Below are positions 1 through 7,440 of a DNA stretch of 21,885 nucleotides, in pieces. This DNA comes from Byssothecium circinans. Lineage: Eukaryota; Ascomycota; Dothideomycetes; Pleosporales; Massarinaceae. The stretch spans positions 548,553 to 570,437 of the forward strand of contig ML976994.1 in NCBI GenBank assembly GCA_010015675.1. Direction: 5' to 3'. The notes beneath the pieces were generated by a model. The model ran no database searches. It saw only the letters and a program-made list of their open reading frames with translations, and was not told where the DNA came from. Numbering within the stretch: position 1 is the first letter of the stretch; every line of letters begins with the position of its first letter. Both the position numbers and the translations under genes were made by a program.

Positions 1-166
1 TATACGCGAACAGGTGGGCTTTGGCAGCTTTAAAACAGAGATGATTACATCAAGGTTTCGCGCTATAATGTGGCTGACTAAGCGAAACTCAACACCACGA
101 ACCTATCGCGAGATCGCTCGTACGGCAAACTCAATAGCCTCACAAAAATTAACGCTAAAACATCGA

Positions 167-310
167 GCCAATCAAGCCAATCAAGCCAATCAATCAAGCC
201 TTAAGAGCGAAAGCTTGATTGAGTGCAAAATTTCTAGTCAGAAGCTTGGCTTGATCGGCTTGCAGTTTCGATCAAGCCTCAATCAAGCGCTTGTATTCAG
301 CTTGATTGTT
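167..310. repeat. Cluster of ATCAAGC / GCTTGAT motifs with short tandem repeats
   Basis: Three perfect 9-bp units (GCCAATCAA) lie head to tail at 167-193. The heptamer ATCAAGC or its complement GCTTGAT recurs about eight times by 310, in both orientations. A perfect 8-bp inverted pair AATCAAGC / GCTTGATT sits at 192-199 and 213-220 with a 13-nt loop. Mixed-orientation heptamer clusters of this kind are common in the subterminal regions of fungal DNA transposons, so this may be one end of a degraded element extending left of the window. That origin is inference; no transposase or partner inverted repeat is visible. Confidence 0.6.
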
Positions 311-373
311 GACAAGTCTGCTCTTGAGCCCATCGAGATCGTCTAGCTACTATACCTAGGCCAGGGTGACTTC

Positions 374-658
374 TTGAGGGAGGTCTCGGTATGCTGGTCC
401 AATCGCGAACTTCGTGGACGGACCAGCGCCCGTGACGTTCGCATGCAGAACCAAACTCCAAAGCATCGTGACCTTGGCGCCTTACCGCTTCCGAAGGACG
501 CACCCAAACGCTGGCCCGAGCCCGAACCCAACCTGCCATCGGACGCTACGACGATCACGACTGAGTATTGGCGACGCTTCGAGGCCGATTACAGGGCATA
601 CAAAGCTCTAGACCAGGACATGCGCGACATCCCCACAGAGGAATGGAGGGCTATTTGA
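374..658 (+). CDS. Doubtful small ORF, hypothetical protein (94 aa)
   Basis: An open frame of 94 codons ends at TGA 656-658. No family was recognised. The second half (from about residue 38) looks protein-like, with a Pro/Glu-rich stretch (RWPEPEPN) followed by an acidic, Trp/Tyr-containing helix-like tail (EYWRRFEADYRAYKALDQD). This could be the 3' exon of a gene whose upstream part is missing or degraded. No promoter, convincing start context or intron was seen, and other frames in the same stretch are also open. It could equally be a chance ORF in repeat-rich DNA. Confidence 0.25.
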   Translation: MREVSVCWSNRELRGRTSARDVRMQNQTPKHRDLGALPLPKDAPKRWPEPEPNLPSDATTITTEYWRRFEADYRAYKALDQDMRDIPTEEWRAI

Positions 659-821
659 GGGCGGGGCACTGGGTAACCTTGGAGACTCCTTCCAAGATAA
701 CTTCGAAATGGAGCTTCTCCGTGGTTGTAGAGCAACTGACTCCCGGTATGGCTTTCTAGCAAGTCTACGGTGGCGACATTGGACGGTGAGCGGACGGCCT
801 TCACAAGTTGAGGCTGTGGAG

Positions 822-887
822 TTTCTGGGGATACTGAAAAGTTCTGCTTCATAGTTTCCGGGAATACTCAAAAGTTCTGGTTCATAG
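822..887. repeat. 33-bp imperfect tandem duplication
   Basis: Units 822-854 and 855-887 are adjacent, both 33 bp, and share the pattern TTTC-GGG-ATACT-AAAAGTTCTG-TTCATAG with a few substitutions. No function is seen. Confidence 0.7.
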
Positions 888-1176
888 TTTCTTTCATGCC
901 TGCGGAGGCTTGGGCTTTCCCTTATAACCTGACTGAATGTGAAAACCTTCATGAAATTGGTAATCTGAAGCCTGGTGGCCGGAGATAGTTAACTTGGTGA
1001 GTTGCACACAAGAGCACGCAGATGCTGATCTCCACTGGAGATGTATCCTATACACAGTGAATTGGAATTTTTCATTCTTAGCTTACTGTTTCGCATTCTA
1101 GAACTAGTTAATACAACCGCTTAGGGGCTCTTTCCTCAAACTAACGTATCGGGTTAGCGGCTTGGCAGTTGGGTGC

Positions 1177-1244
1177 TACATATCACCCCCGATCTCCAGA
1201 TCTCCTTCTCTACACATCACTCCCGATCCCTAGATCTCCTTCTC
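1177..1244. repeat. 34-bp imperfect tandem duplication
   Basis: Units 1177-1210 and 1211-1244 are adjacent and 34 bp each. Both start TACA-ATCAC and end AGATCTCCTTCTC. They differ at four positions. They lie about 120 bp upstream of the coiled-coil gene start and could be promoter sequence or neutral duplication. Confidence 0.75.
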
Positions 1245-1360
1245 AACACGTTTCTCTCAATGTGAGTCATCCCCATGAGCAGTGATTCGAAAGGTACTGA
1301 TCACACACCCATGAAGTAAAACTCAGAACTCTGCAAGACAAGCTCACGGGGGCAAACGAG

Positions 1361-3280
1361 ATGGCGCAGCAATACTCGCAATTGAGAAAGAACTGTTCAT
1401 TCTACGACATCCTCAAGGAAGATCTCTCGGAAGCCCAAGCGCACGATAACAATCTCGAAGTCTTGTCGGCACAGCTCGACGGCCAACTCCAAAACCTGCA
1501 CACAGACCAGAGCACCGCCGAACGCGAAATCGTGAAGATGCGGAAGAGAATTGCCCATTTACGGGAGGCGGCTACTCAGAAGAGCAAGGATGTCCAGAAT
1601 CTGAACGATTCTATATGCGAAAAGGAGGCTGCACTCACAAAAGTGGATGGTATACTTGATCAGCTCAAGACCACGAAGGCTGGCCTGATGGAGAGCTTGA
1701 AAGAAATGCAGGATAATTCCACGCAGCAGGGAGAGAGCATTCAGCGTCTAGACGAGACCCTCCGTGCGAGTGAGGAAGAGATCACGAAACTCCGTTCCGA
1801 TCGTGATCAACTCGAGACCACGGATGCTGCAGTGAAGGATACTTCGAGGGAGACACAGAAGAGTATTGATCATAAAGAAGATAAGGTCATGAAGGAGAAC
1901 GAGAGCATTCAGCGTCTGGAAGAGGCCATCCGTGAAAAGCAAGAAGCGGCCACGAAACTCCGTGCCAAGCGTGATCAGCTCGTGATCAAGGAGGCTACTC
2001 TGGAGGATACTTTGGGTGCCAAATCACGAGAGAAAGATGGACTTCAGGAATCTCTCGTCGAAGCTCGGAGGAAGCTCAAGCATGTCCTGGAAGAGACCAC
2101 GGAGATCGAAATCAGACTGGAACAACTCAACTCCAGCAGTGCTACCGAGCAAGCTGCAATCCAATCCGCATCCGAAGAGTTTACAGAGACCACTGCCACG
2201 GCTGAGAAGCTTCGGAGCCACAATGGCGCTCTCCTATCGTTGGAGACTTCTATCCAAGCCACCATCAAGAAGGAGGACCTGATCCAGAAGTTGACCGCTC
2301 AAGTGAATGAAATGGATCAAGAGCTTAGCATTATGAACAAAAGGCTGGACTCCAAATCACATGAGCTTTCCACCGAGCGTCAGGCCAGCGCCAAGAAGGC
2401 TCAACGGATTCAGGTGTTGACGACGATGCTGACCAGTACCAAGAACAATCTGGATCTCAGGACGCAGGAGCTTTCCATGTCGGAGCAGGCTACGGAGATC
2501 GAGACGTTGACCACGAAAGCTGACGAACTGGCCACGGAGGCCAAGACTTTGACCACAAAAGCTGAAAAACTGGTCAGGGAGCTTTCGAAGCGGCACCAGA
2601 CCATGGAAATCGAGACGTCGTTATCTGAAGTCAAACGACTGCGCTCTGAGCTAGACGACACAGAGCGAGATTGAGACGGATACAGAAGATCGTGTACTGA
2701 TATCTCAGAACAACTCAAAGGAGCCAAGCATTCGAATACGCTGATCTCTTCCGAGAAGGAAAAACAGCAGAGTCGAATGAATGAGCTCAGAGCCTGCCGC
2801 CATGACTTGTTGCACGAACTGTCTGTAGTCGTGTTTTGCGGCCAGGTAGACCTAGGCGCAGCTGACGACCAGTGGATCATGAGTGCGCCGCTCGAGGAAA
2901 TGAGAAGGCGAAACAACGAAGACATCGATAAACTCAAGCGCGCCATCGAATGTGTCTATGAAGGATACATTGAAACCACGAACCAGGCGGACGAGCTCAA
3001 TGAGACGGTGGCAAAACTGCTCCAAATGGAAAAGACCATTTTGGAGAGGGGTCTGGATCCCGACACTGCTCATCAGCTCAAGATTGAGAATAAGAAGCTG
3101 AAAACCGAAAGCCAAACCTTCCAAAACCTCGTCGAGAGTATGGTGGACAAGTTTAAGTCTTTCCAAGCGTCCAACACGGAGAGACAGCGCGGCCTAGAAG
3201 GGCAAATTGCCAGCCAAGTGGCATTGATGGAGACCTTCAGGAAAGCAGCCATGGCAAGGTTCGGGGAGGAAGCTTGTTGA
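1361..3280 (+). CDS. Long coiled-coil protein, frame interrupted by one in-frame TGA
   Basis: The first open segment (1361-2674) encodes 437 residues of almost continuous heptad-rich coiled coil, high in E/K/Q/L and very low in Pro and Gly. After the TGA at 2672-2674 the same frame stays open to 3280 for about 202 more codons of the same composition (for example KLKTESQTF and LEGQIASQV). So either the gene carries one nonsense change (CGA to TGA would do), or the stop is read through, or an unrecognised intron removes it. A GT..AG pair at 2630-2685 was tested and does not keep frame. Residues about 125-162 and 181-218 are an internal duplication with a 56-residue period, both starting ESIQRL. 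The fold resembles SMC, myosin-tail or tether-type rods, but there is no ATPase or motor domain, so the function is unknown. The start at 1361 is the first ATG in frame; a short upstream exon is possible. Confidence 0.6.
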
Positions 3281-4027
3281 TGTAGCACGGAGATGAAAGG
3301 GGGCGACGGAGGCTTTATAGAGAACGAGAGTGTGGACGGGTTCCGGAGGTATCACCGCCGATAAAATGTATACAGATAATTGAATATAGTATACAATGCC
3401 TTCACAGATGCCCGCGAAAAAGGAGGTTGCGGTAATCTTGCTAGGGCCCCAAGATGCCAAAAGGCCATGAGAAGGTCAACAATAGCATGGACTTTGTCAT
3501 GTGCATCTTGACTTCTGTGCTTCAAGTTATCCGTGGTGTTCAGTTATCATCCACTTTGGCTTCCGAGCCCTCTTCCTGCTTCCCCATTTGAGAATCTATT
3601 TCGGTAGACTAAACTTCAAGGTACTATCCAGGCTTCCTGTGCGTCTATTCCGATGCAGGCTTAGAATTCTTTCGCAAAAAGAGAAGACGGTAGCGTCAAG
3701 CGTCACGGGAAAGCGAGAAATCAGCGGCATTGTAAAGCTAGTTTAATTGCGAGTAACTGGTGAAGAATGGAACAATGAGTCCCCATTCACCTCAGCGCCA
3801 TCTCCGGGCAGCACTGCGAAAAGCAACACCACCGTGTCCATTCCTCTCGTGCGCTGTATTGTTCGTAAAGTGGAACTTGGTCATCCTCACCATCCAGTAG
3901 CTCCGTGTAAAGCAGCCTGCGTGTCCATCCATCCATCACCGTTGGGAAAGAAACCAGAGAACATGCTCATGTACACCATACTGTCCACACTCTTTTTTCA
4001 CGCCAGTTGTGACTCCCCCGCGCACCT
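3281..4027. other. Intergenic region, nothing recognised
   Basis: This stretch separates the 3' ends of the coiled-coil gene (+) and the NADAR gene (-). Plus-strand ORFs at 3501-3746 and 3747-4298 show no protein-like composition, and the second runs antisense over NADAR exon 2. It probably holds two convergent 3' UTRs. No RNA gene or repeat was recognised. Confidence 0.4.
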
Positions 4028-4748
4028 TCACTTCTCATCGTATGTCTCCCGCAGCCACTGGCGGGTCTCTTGGAGGGCTCTACCTAGGAGGTTCTGGCCC
4101 GGCCACGGACCATTGTGCTCCATGGCCTGCTTGATCGTCAATCCGATGCCCCATCTGCGGTCAGTGCGGGAGGCTTCCAGAATCTCAGCATTTCCCGTGG
4201 CAAGAAGCTGGGCACGAAGCTCCGAGGCGAATTCAGACTCCGTGAACTTCAGGCGGCAGGCTTCGATGACGATTCCGTACACAGCTGGCTCAGGTTAGCT
4301 GGAGTCTCCCTTCATGGTGTGTTTACTCACCGTCCACCCACGGCTTGTCTTCGAAATTCTTGACCTTGCGACCAAACGCCTTTGCGCTCTTGGGGTTGGG
4401 CGCAGCGAGGATCTTGCGCATAGCAGCGGCATCTTCAAACATCGCGGCTTTCTGATACTGGAAGTAATGCTCGACCGTGAGAAAAACATTGCCGTTTTTC
4501 TCGAAACGAGACCTGAACATGTTTGACAAGCATCCGTTTTCTTTCTGGGCACCAAAGAAGAAGACGCGATCGCCTGTAGCACCTTTGGAGACCTTGATGA
4601 CGATCTCCCTGGGAGCGGCATTGGCAGCAGCGTCCGTGGAGGTTGACTGCTTCTTGGAGAGGGGGGCCTTGGAGGTGGACTTGCGATGTTTGCGGACGGC
4701 CGAATTGTTGGTTCCCTTGGTGGGGGTGAGTTTCGAGTTTCGGGCCAT
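4028..4748 (-). CDS. NADAR (YbiA-like) domain protein, two exons
   Basis: Exon 1 is 4748-4331 and exon 2 is 4284-4028. The 46-nt intron (4330-4285) has donor GTGAGT, a GCTAACC branch-like site and acceptor CCAG. Splicing gives 224 residues and joins VD to AVYGIV in frame. Residues 1-60 are basic and Ser/Thr/Lys-rich (possibly a nuclear or disordered tail). The NADAR domain runs from about 62 to 222: FFFGAQKENGCLSNMF, then VEHYFQYQK (E94, H95), then ATGNAEILEA, DRRWGIGL and GQNLLGRAL, which match the family's E-H-Y-F-Q, D-x-x-W-G and G-x-N-x-L-G signatures. Known NADAR proteins cleave N-glycosidic bonds: YbiA acts on reactive riboflavin-pathway intermediates, and others remove ADP-ribose from guanine. 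Which substrate applies here is not visible. The ATG at 4748 is preferred; an in-frame ATG at 4847 would add 33 residues containing a duplicated LPDF that looks like translated leader. Confidence 0.88.
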
Positions 4749-4858
4749 GACAAGTTCGGGATTGTATGTTTTGAAATCGGGAAGAAAATCGGGAAGAAAA
4801 TTGGGAGAATACGTGGAATGGGATTGAGGGCAATATGTATGGGTCACTAGCGCGGATA

Positions 4859-4910
4859 TAGTGCGAGTCCCCAGCCACGGTGGCAGTGCACTAAGGCTGG
4901 TGACTCACTA
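4859..4910. repeat. Imperfect inverted repeat in the NADAR / TP-repeat divergent region
   Basis: An 18-nt arm at 4859-4876 (TAGTGCGAGTCCCCAGCC) pairs with the arm at 4895-4910 (GGCTGGTGACTCACTA), with one mismatch and a small bulge around an 18-nt loop. It lies between the starts of the minus-strand NADAR gene and the plus-strand TP-repeat gene, so it could be a symmetric regulator-binding site, a hairpin in a 5' leader, or chance. Confidence 0.5.
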
Positions 4911-5011
4911 AATACGAGCTTCTTCGTACAGCTCTGTAACTTTCAACTCACCCGTGCGCTCAGCTACTTTTCTGTTTTGCTCGTCCTCAATCCTACCTCC
5001 CGCTCAGTGCG

Positions 5012-5425
5012 ATGGAAAACATTGACAAGATCATTTCGGCTGCACTTAGTGAGTTGCACTTTCGACAGATTCGACCTGCTGCTGATTTCCCCACAGATAG
5101 AACAGTCTACAAGGAGCTCACGCCCATGGAGACCCCTCTCACGGAAACCCCGCTCACAGACACCCCGCCTGTGGAGACACCTCCCACGAAGACACCGGCC
5201 ACGGAGAACCCTCTCTTGGAAAGGCCGCTCACAGACATTCCACCCACCACGACCCCGCCCACCAAGACCCCGTCCAGCAAGACCCCGTCCAGCAAGACCC
5301 CGGCCACGAAGACACATCTAGGACTCCGTTTTTTCCGCAAAAATTACTTCCAACTGTCCTCGCCGAGACCCAGTCCTTCTTCCCAATTTAGCCACCATAT
5401 CTGTACTTCCATTGCGTGGTCTTGA
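5012..5425 (+). CDS. Small Thr/Pro pentapeptide-repeat protein, probable intron
   Basis: The frame opens with MENIDKIISAAL, an amphipathic helix-like start of a kind seen in small fungal low-complexity proteins. A convincing 48-nt intron (5049-5096; donor GTGAGT, branch-like CTGCTGAT, acceptor CCCCACAG) follows codon 12. It is a multiple of three without stops, so the frame is open either way: 137 residues unspliced, 121 spliced (joined as ALNRTVYKEL). The centre is 12 tandem pentapeptides of the form TPxTE/K/D (5132-5311). The tail after about 5315 is basic and Ser-rich, and could be read-through of a missed splice site. No known catalytic domain is seen. The repeat may be a disordered, phosphorylatable or O-glycosylated linker. 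Its 3' end overlaps the convergent CCCH gene by 38 bp. Confidence 0.5.
   Translation: MENIDKIISAALSELHFRQIRPAADFPTDRTVYKELTPMETPLTETPLTDTPPVETPPTKTPATENPLLERPLTDIPPTTTPPTKTPSSKTPSSKTPATKTHLGLRFFRKNYFQLSSPRPSPSSQFSHHICTSIAWS
5132..5311. repeat. 15-bp coding minisatellite, 12 diverged units
   Basis: Twelve adjacent 15-bp units follow the pattern ACNCC-N-C-CAC-GA-. Each encodes one pentapeptide (TPLTE, TPLTD, TPPVE, TPPTK, TPATE and so on) in the plus frame. The period is exactly divisible by 3, so all frames repeat; long shadow ORFs on both strands result, including a minus-strand GVSVx array that superficially resembles pentapeptide-repeat proteins. Confidence 0.85.
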
Positions 5426-6144
5426 CCGGGGGGCGTGGAGAGTTCCTACAAGTATCCAAGGCAATTTTTTGCTTTCTGGCATTGCACACGTCAGTGAAGA
5501 AAGCTTCCTCTTGTGCACTCAGTACATGCTTCCAAGCGCACTGCGCCCCTAGCCGACATTCGCCGGTCGTAGCGAACGTGGCTGCGCAGAGGCCGAGGTC
5601 CTCGTCCATGGTCCTAGAATACCATCTAGGATCCAACTTCCCCGCCGAGTTCGCTTCCGGGTAGGCCCGAAGGCTTGTTGGAGCTTGTACCGATAGACTC
5701 TGAGGTGCTCGTCCGGTGACGGCAATATTGGGGGCTTTGTGTTCCATGCCGGTGAAATCTTGTACTCATTTACGTTAGCACCGAGGCATGGAGCATTGGA
5801 TACCGAGTCGTACCTTGAGTTCTAGTCGACGACTGGACGGGCTCCGTGGCTCGTTGGTCACCGGTCACCTCCGCGCAGTGTGTGCTGCCTTCGATGGGAA
5901 TCTGTGGGGCGGCTGATAGTGGATGAAATGCGCAGGTAGCTCCCGTTCCCAAAGGTACTAAGGCGTTCGAGCCAACTGGCTCCTTTCCAGCGCGATTCTT
6001 TGGCCTTCATTGCAGCGGCTTGGTGGCCACCTTGGCCGTGCCCCTGTTCATGCGAGGCAGAGGGGGAAGGACTTTCGTTGGTGGCAGCGGTATGTATCCA
6101 ATGTCGATTACCGGCGCCTCATTGGGAGGTGCCTCCCACTCCAT
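5388..6144 (-). CDS. CCCH zinc-finger protein, two or more exons, one in-frame TGA
   Basis: The last exon (5758-5388) holds a CCCH finger, C-x9-C-x5-C-x3-H, within LCAATFATTGECRLGAQC followed by AWKH and a helical tail (LSAQEEAFF). CCCH fingers usually bind RNA, sometimes DNA or other partners. A 55-nt intron (5813-5759; donor GTACGA, branch GCTAACG, acceptor ACAAG) joins CAA-G to AT in frame, giving TRTQ-DFTGMEHK. Upstream the same frame is open to about 6144, giving MEWEAPPNEAPVIDIGYIP, except for one TGA at about 6009-6007 (LQ-stop-RPKNRAG). That stop could be a C-to-T change from CGA, lie in an unseen intron, or mark the true 5' limit of the exon. An alternative frame over 6060-5930 (containing AAAMKAKESRW) also looks protein-like, so the 5' structure is unresolved. 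The finger exon is the firm part. Confidence 0.55.
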
Positions 6145-6160
6145 CCAAACCAGAGCATGA

Positions 6161-6194
6161 GCTGCGCGTCCTATGTTCATACGTATGCAGCAGC
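6161..6194 (+). repeat. Hairpin element copy A
   Basis: Outer stem GCT 6161-6163 with AGC 6192-6194; 3' bulge AGC 6189-6191; inner stem GCGCG 6164-6168 with TATGC 6184-6188 (one C-A mismatch, two G-T pairs); apical stem TATG 6172-6175 with CATA 6178-6181. It shares GCGCGTCCTATG with copies B and C. This is the weakest-paired copy, and it lies just upstream of the proposed CCCH gene start. Confidence 0.6.
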
Positions 6195-6254
6195 CCCACT
6201 CTAGACTTCTCTCGTCGGTGGAGTGTTGTGCTGGACCTCTGATGGTTGGTAACG

Positions 6255-6293
6255 AGGCTGCGCGTCCTATGTATCATGCGTGTGCAGCAGCCT
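6255..6293 (+). repeat. Hairpin element copy B
   Basis: Outer stem AGGCT 6255-6259 with AGCCT 6289-6293, perfect; bulge AGC 6286-6288; inner stem GCGCG 6260-6264 with TGTGC 6281-6285 (two G-T pairs); apical stem TATG 6268-6271 with CATG 6275-6278 and a 3-nt loop. Confidence 0.7.
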
Positions 6294-6855
6294 AGCTCTT
6301 GATGGCTTTCGTAATCCGAATGACGGAGGAGGTCCAATTTCCTTTACCCTAATAGCGAAGTCATCGAAGTATACGGAGCGTATACGTCTTCTAAGCTCGT
6401 TTCGGGGCCGCTTGTCTTGGCTGTCGCTGTGGGAGTCTCGGTGGTGTTTTTGGCGGTCCTGAAGCGTGTGCTAGTCTCCGAGCCGCGCGTCCTATGTATC
6501 ATGCGTGTGCAACAGCTCGGAGATTTCACAGCTTCGGTGGGATTCGGTGGGGTTCGGCCTTGAGATGATTTAGGTGAATTTCATGGCACTTCCGGCCTCG
6601 ATGCGGGGACTGTAGGTGGTATGGACAATCTTTGGCTCCAGCATGACGGACCCGACGGTCGGCGCCTCGTTGAGATCGGCTTGCGACCCTCGGGTCACTG
6701 TTACCATGTAAGTAGGGAATTCAGGAAGTCCTGGGGAGATACAAACCAAAGGGCTCGGAGGTGCTGGTTTGGCCGAATTTGTTTGTCATGTCACTGTTGC
6801 CTGGGAGACGCTGGCTTGACTGGTCGCCTCTCGCTCGCCTCGGTGGCCATCTAGA
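6294..6855. other. No gene seen, spacer between hairpin copies
   Basis: Apart from hairpin copy C, no feature was recognised. Minus-strand ORFs here (6344-6529 and the nearby 6119-6337) mostly translate the hairpin element itself (CCTRMIHRTR) and lack protein-like composition. The spacers between copies are not similar to each other, so the hairpins are not part of one larger tandem repeat. Confidence 0.4.
6475..6523 (+). repeat. Hairpin element copy C
   Basis: Outer stem TCTCCGAGC 6475-6483 with GCTCGGAGA 6515-6523, nine perfect pairs and unrelated in sequence to the outer stem of copy B; bulge AACA 6511-6514; inner stem GCGCG 6485-6489 with TGTGC 6506-6510; apical stem TATG 6493-6496 with CATG 6500-6503. 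Confidence 0.75.
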
Positions 6856-6901
6856 CCTTGAGCTGCGCGGCTATATGACATAGGTGTGCAGCAGCTAAAG
6901 G
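6856..6901 (+). repeat. Hairpin element copy D
   Basis: Outer stem CCTT-g-AGCT (6856-6864) with AGCT-a-AAGG (6893-6901), eight pairs around one G-A mismatch; bulge AGC 6890-6892; inner stem GCGCG 6865-6869 with TGTGC 6885-6889. The apical stem is replaced by a different pair, CTAT 6871-6874 with ATAG 6880-6883. Confidence 0.7.
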
Positions 6902-6993
6902 GATTCCTCGAGTTGATTAGGATGTAGAGGTAGGCAAATGGAAAGAAGAGGACCGGGAGGGATTGATATAGCCCTTAGCGCCTGCGCTAACGC

Positions 6994-7260
6994 AGGATCC
7001 GGACAGGTGAGAGAAATTGGAACGCTGGAAGGACGTGGAAAGTAAAGGCAGAAACAGACCGGAGCACGGGCCGCTACCCTGGATCCAGACGGTTGAGGGA
7101 AATTTCAGGTGAGTTGGAAAGGCACAGGCCTGAATTTGTTGTCGGGTGATGTTGCATCTGAAGGCAGAAACAGACCCAAGGGACAAGCCGCTAACACCGG
7201 ATCCGGACCGGTAAGAGAAATCGGACAACTATCAGGTGAAGTTGTCGGGTGACGCTAAGT
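6994..7260. repeat. Diverged tandem repeat, about 116-bp period
   Basis: The 15-mer AGGCAGAAACAGACC occurs at 7046-7060 and 7162-7176 (116 bp apart). A GGATCCGGAC-GGT-AGAGAAAT motif occurs near 6995, 7081 and 7199. GTTGTCGGGTGA occurs near 7138 and 7241. Together these point to two to three decayed units of a repeat ending about 90 bp before the Fot1-like element. No coding potential is seen. Confidence 0.55.
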
Positions 7261-7352
7261 GGGGAGTACAAGGGGGGAGGGTGGGACGTTCAATGTTGGA
7301 TGTGAAAGTAAACCCGACGACAGTTATCGCGGGCAAGACGCCAGACCCGTTA

Positions 7353-7400
7353 CCGTGTCCGTGCGCGTAACGCCCGGATTCGCGTAACGAGCCACCCTCA
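7353..7400 (+). repeat. Left terminal inverted repeat of the pogo/Fot1 element
   Basis: It starts CCGTGTCCGTGCGCG and ends GAGCCACCCTCA. It matches the complement of 9405-9452 at 47 of 48 positions. An internal GCGTAACG-like motif occurs twice within the arm. Confidence 0.93.
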
Positions 7401-7440
7401 TCAAAATGACTAAAGTTCAACACGCGATAACTCCACCAAT

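Larger units (their letters stand above)
659..1360. other. Gene-poor stretch with two local tandem duplications
   Basis: No credible coding frame was seen between the small ORF and the coiled-coil gene. The stretch holds two imperfect tandem duplications (822-887 and 1177-1244). An ATG at 1275 opens six codons (MSSDSK) followed by a GT; the reading frame of the coiled-coil gene is open upstream only to a TGA at 1298-1300, just after an AACTCAG-type acceptor-like site could begin (near 1319-1325). A short first exon for the coiled-coil gene is therefore possible, but the implied intron of about 35 nt would be too short to trust. Confidence 0.4.

Noticed and set aside
2630..2685. Possible intron removing the TGA in the coiled-coil gene
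   Set aside because: The donor is GTCAAA, the length is 56 nt, and the downstream frame is not restored.
3747..4298. 183-codon plus-strand ORF
   Set aside because: It runs antisense across NADAR exon 2 and has no protein-like pattern.
5107..5340. Minus-strand GVSVx pentapeptide-repeat-like ORF
   Set aside because: It is the shadow of the 15-bp minisatellite; the repeated residues do not follow A(D/N)Lxx, and the plus frame has the better start and an upstream intron.
6119..6529. Two minus-strand ORFs sharing CCTRMIHRTR
   Set aside because: The shared peptide is only the translation of the hairpin element; the rest is unrelated and low quality.
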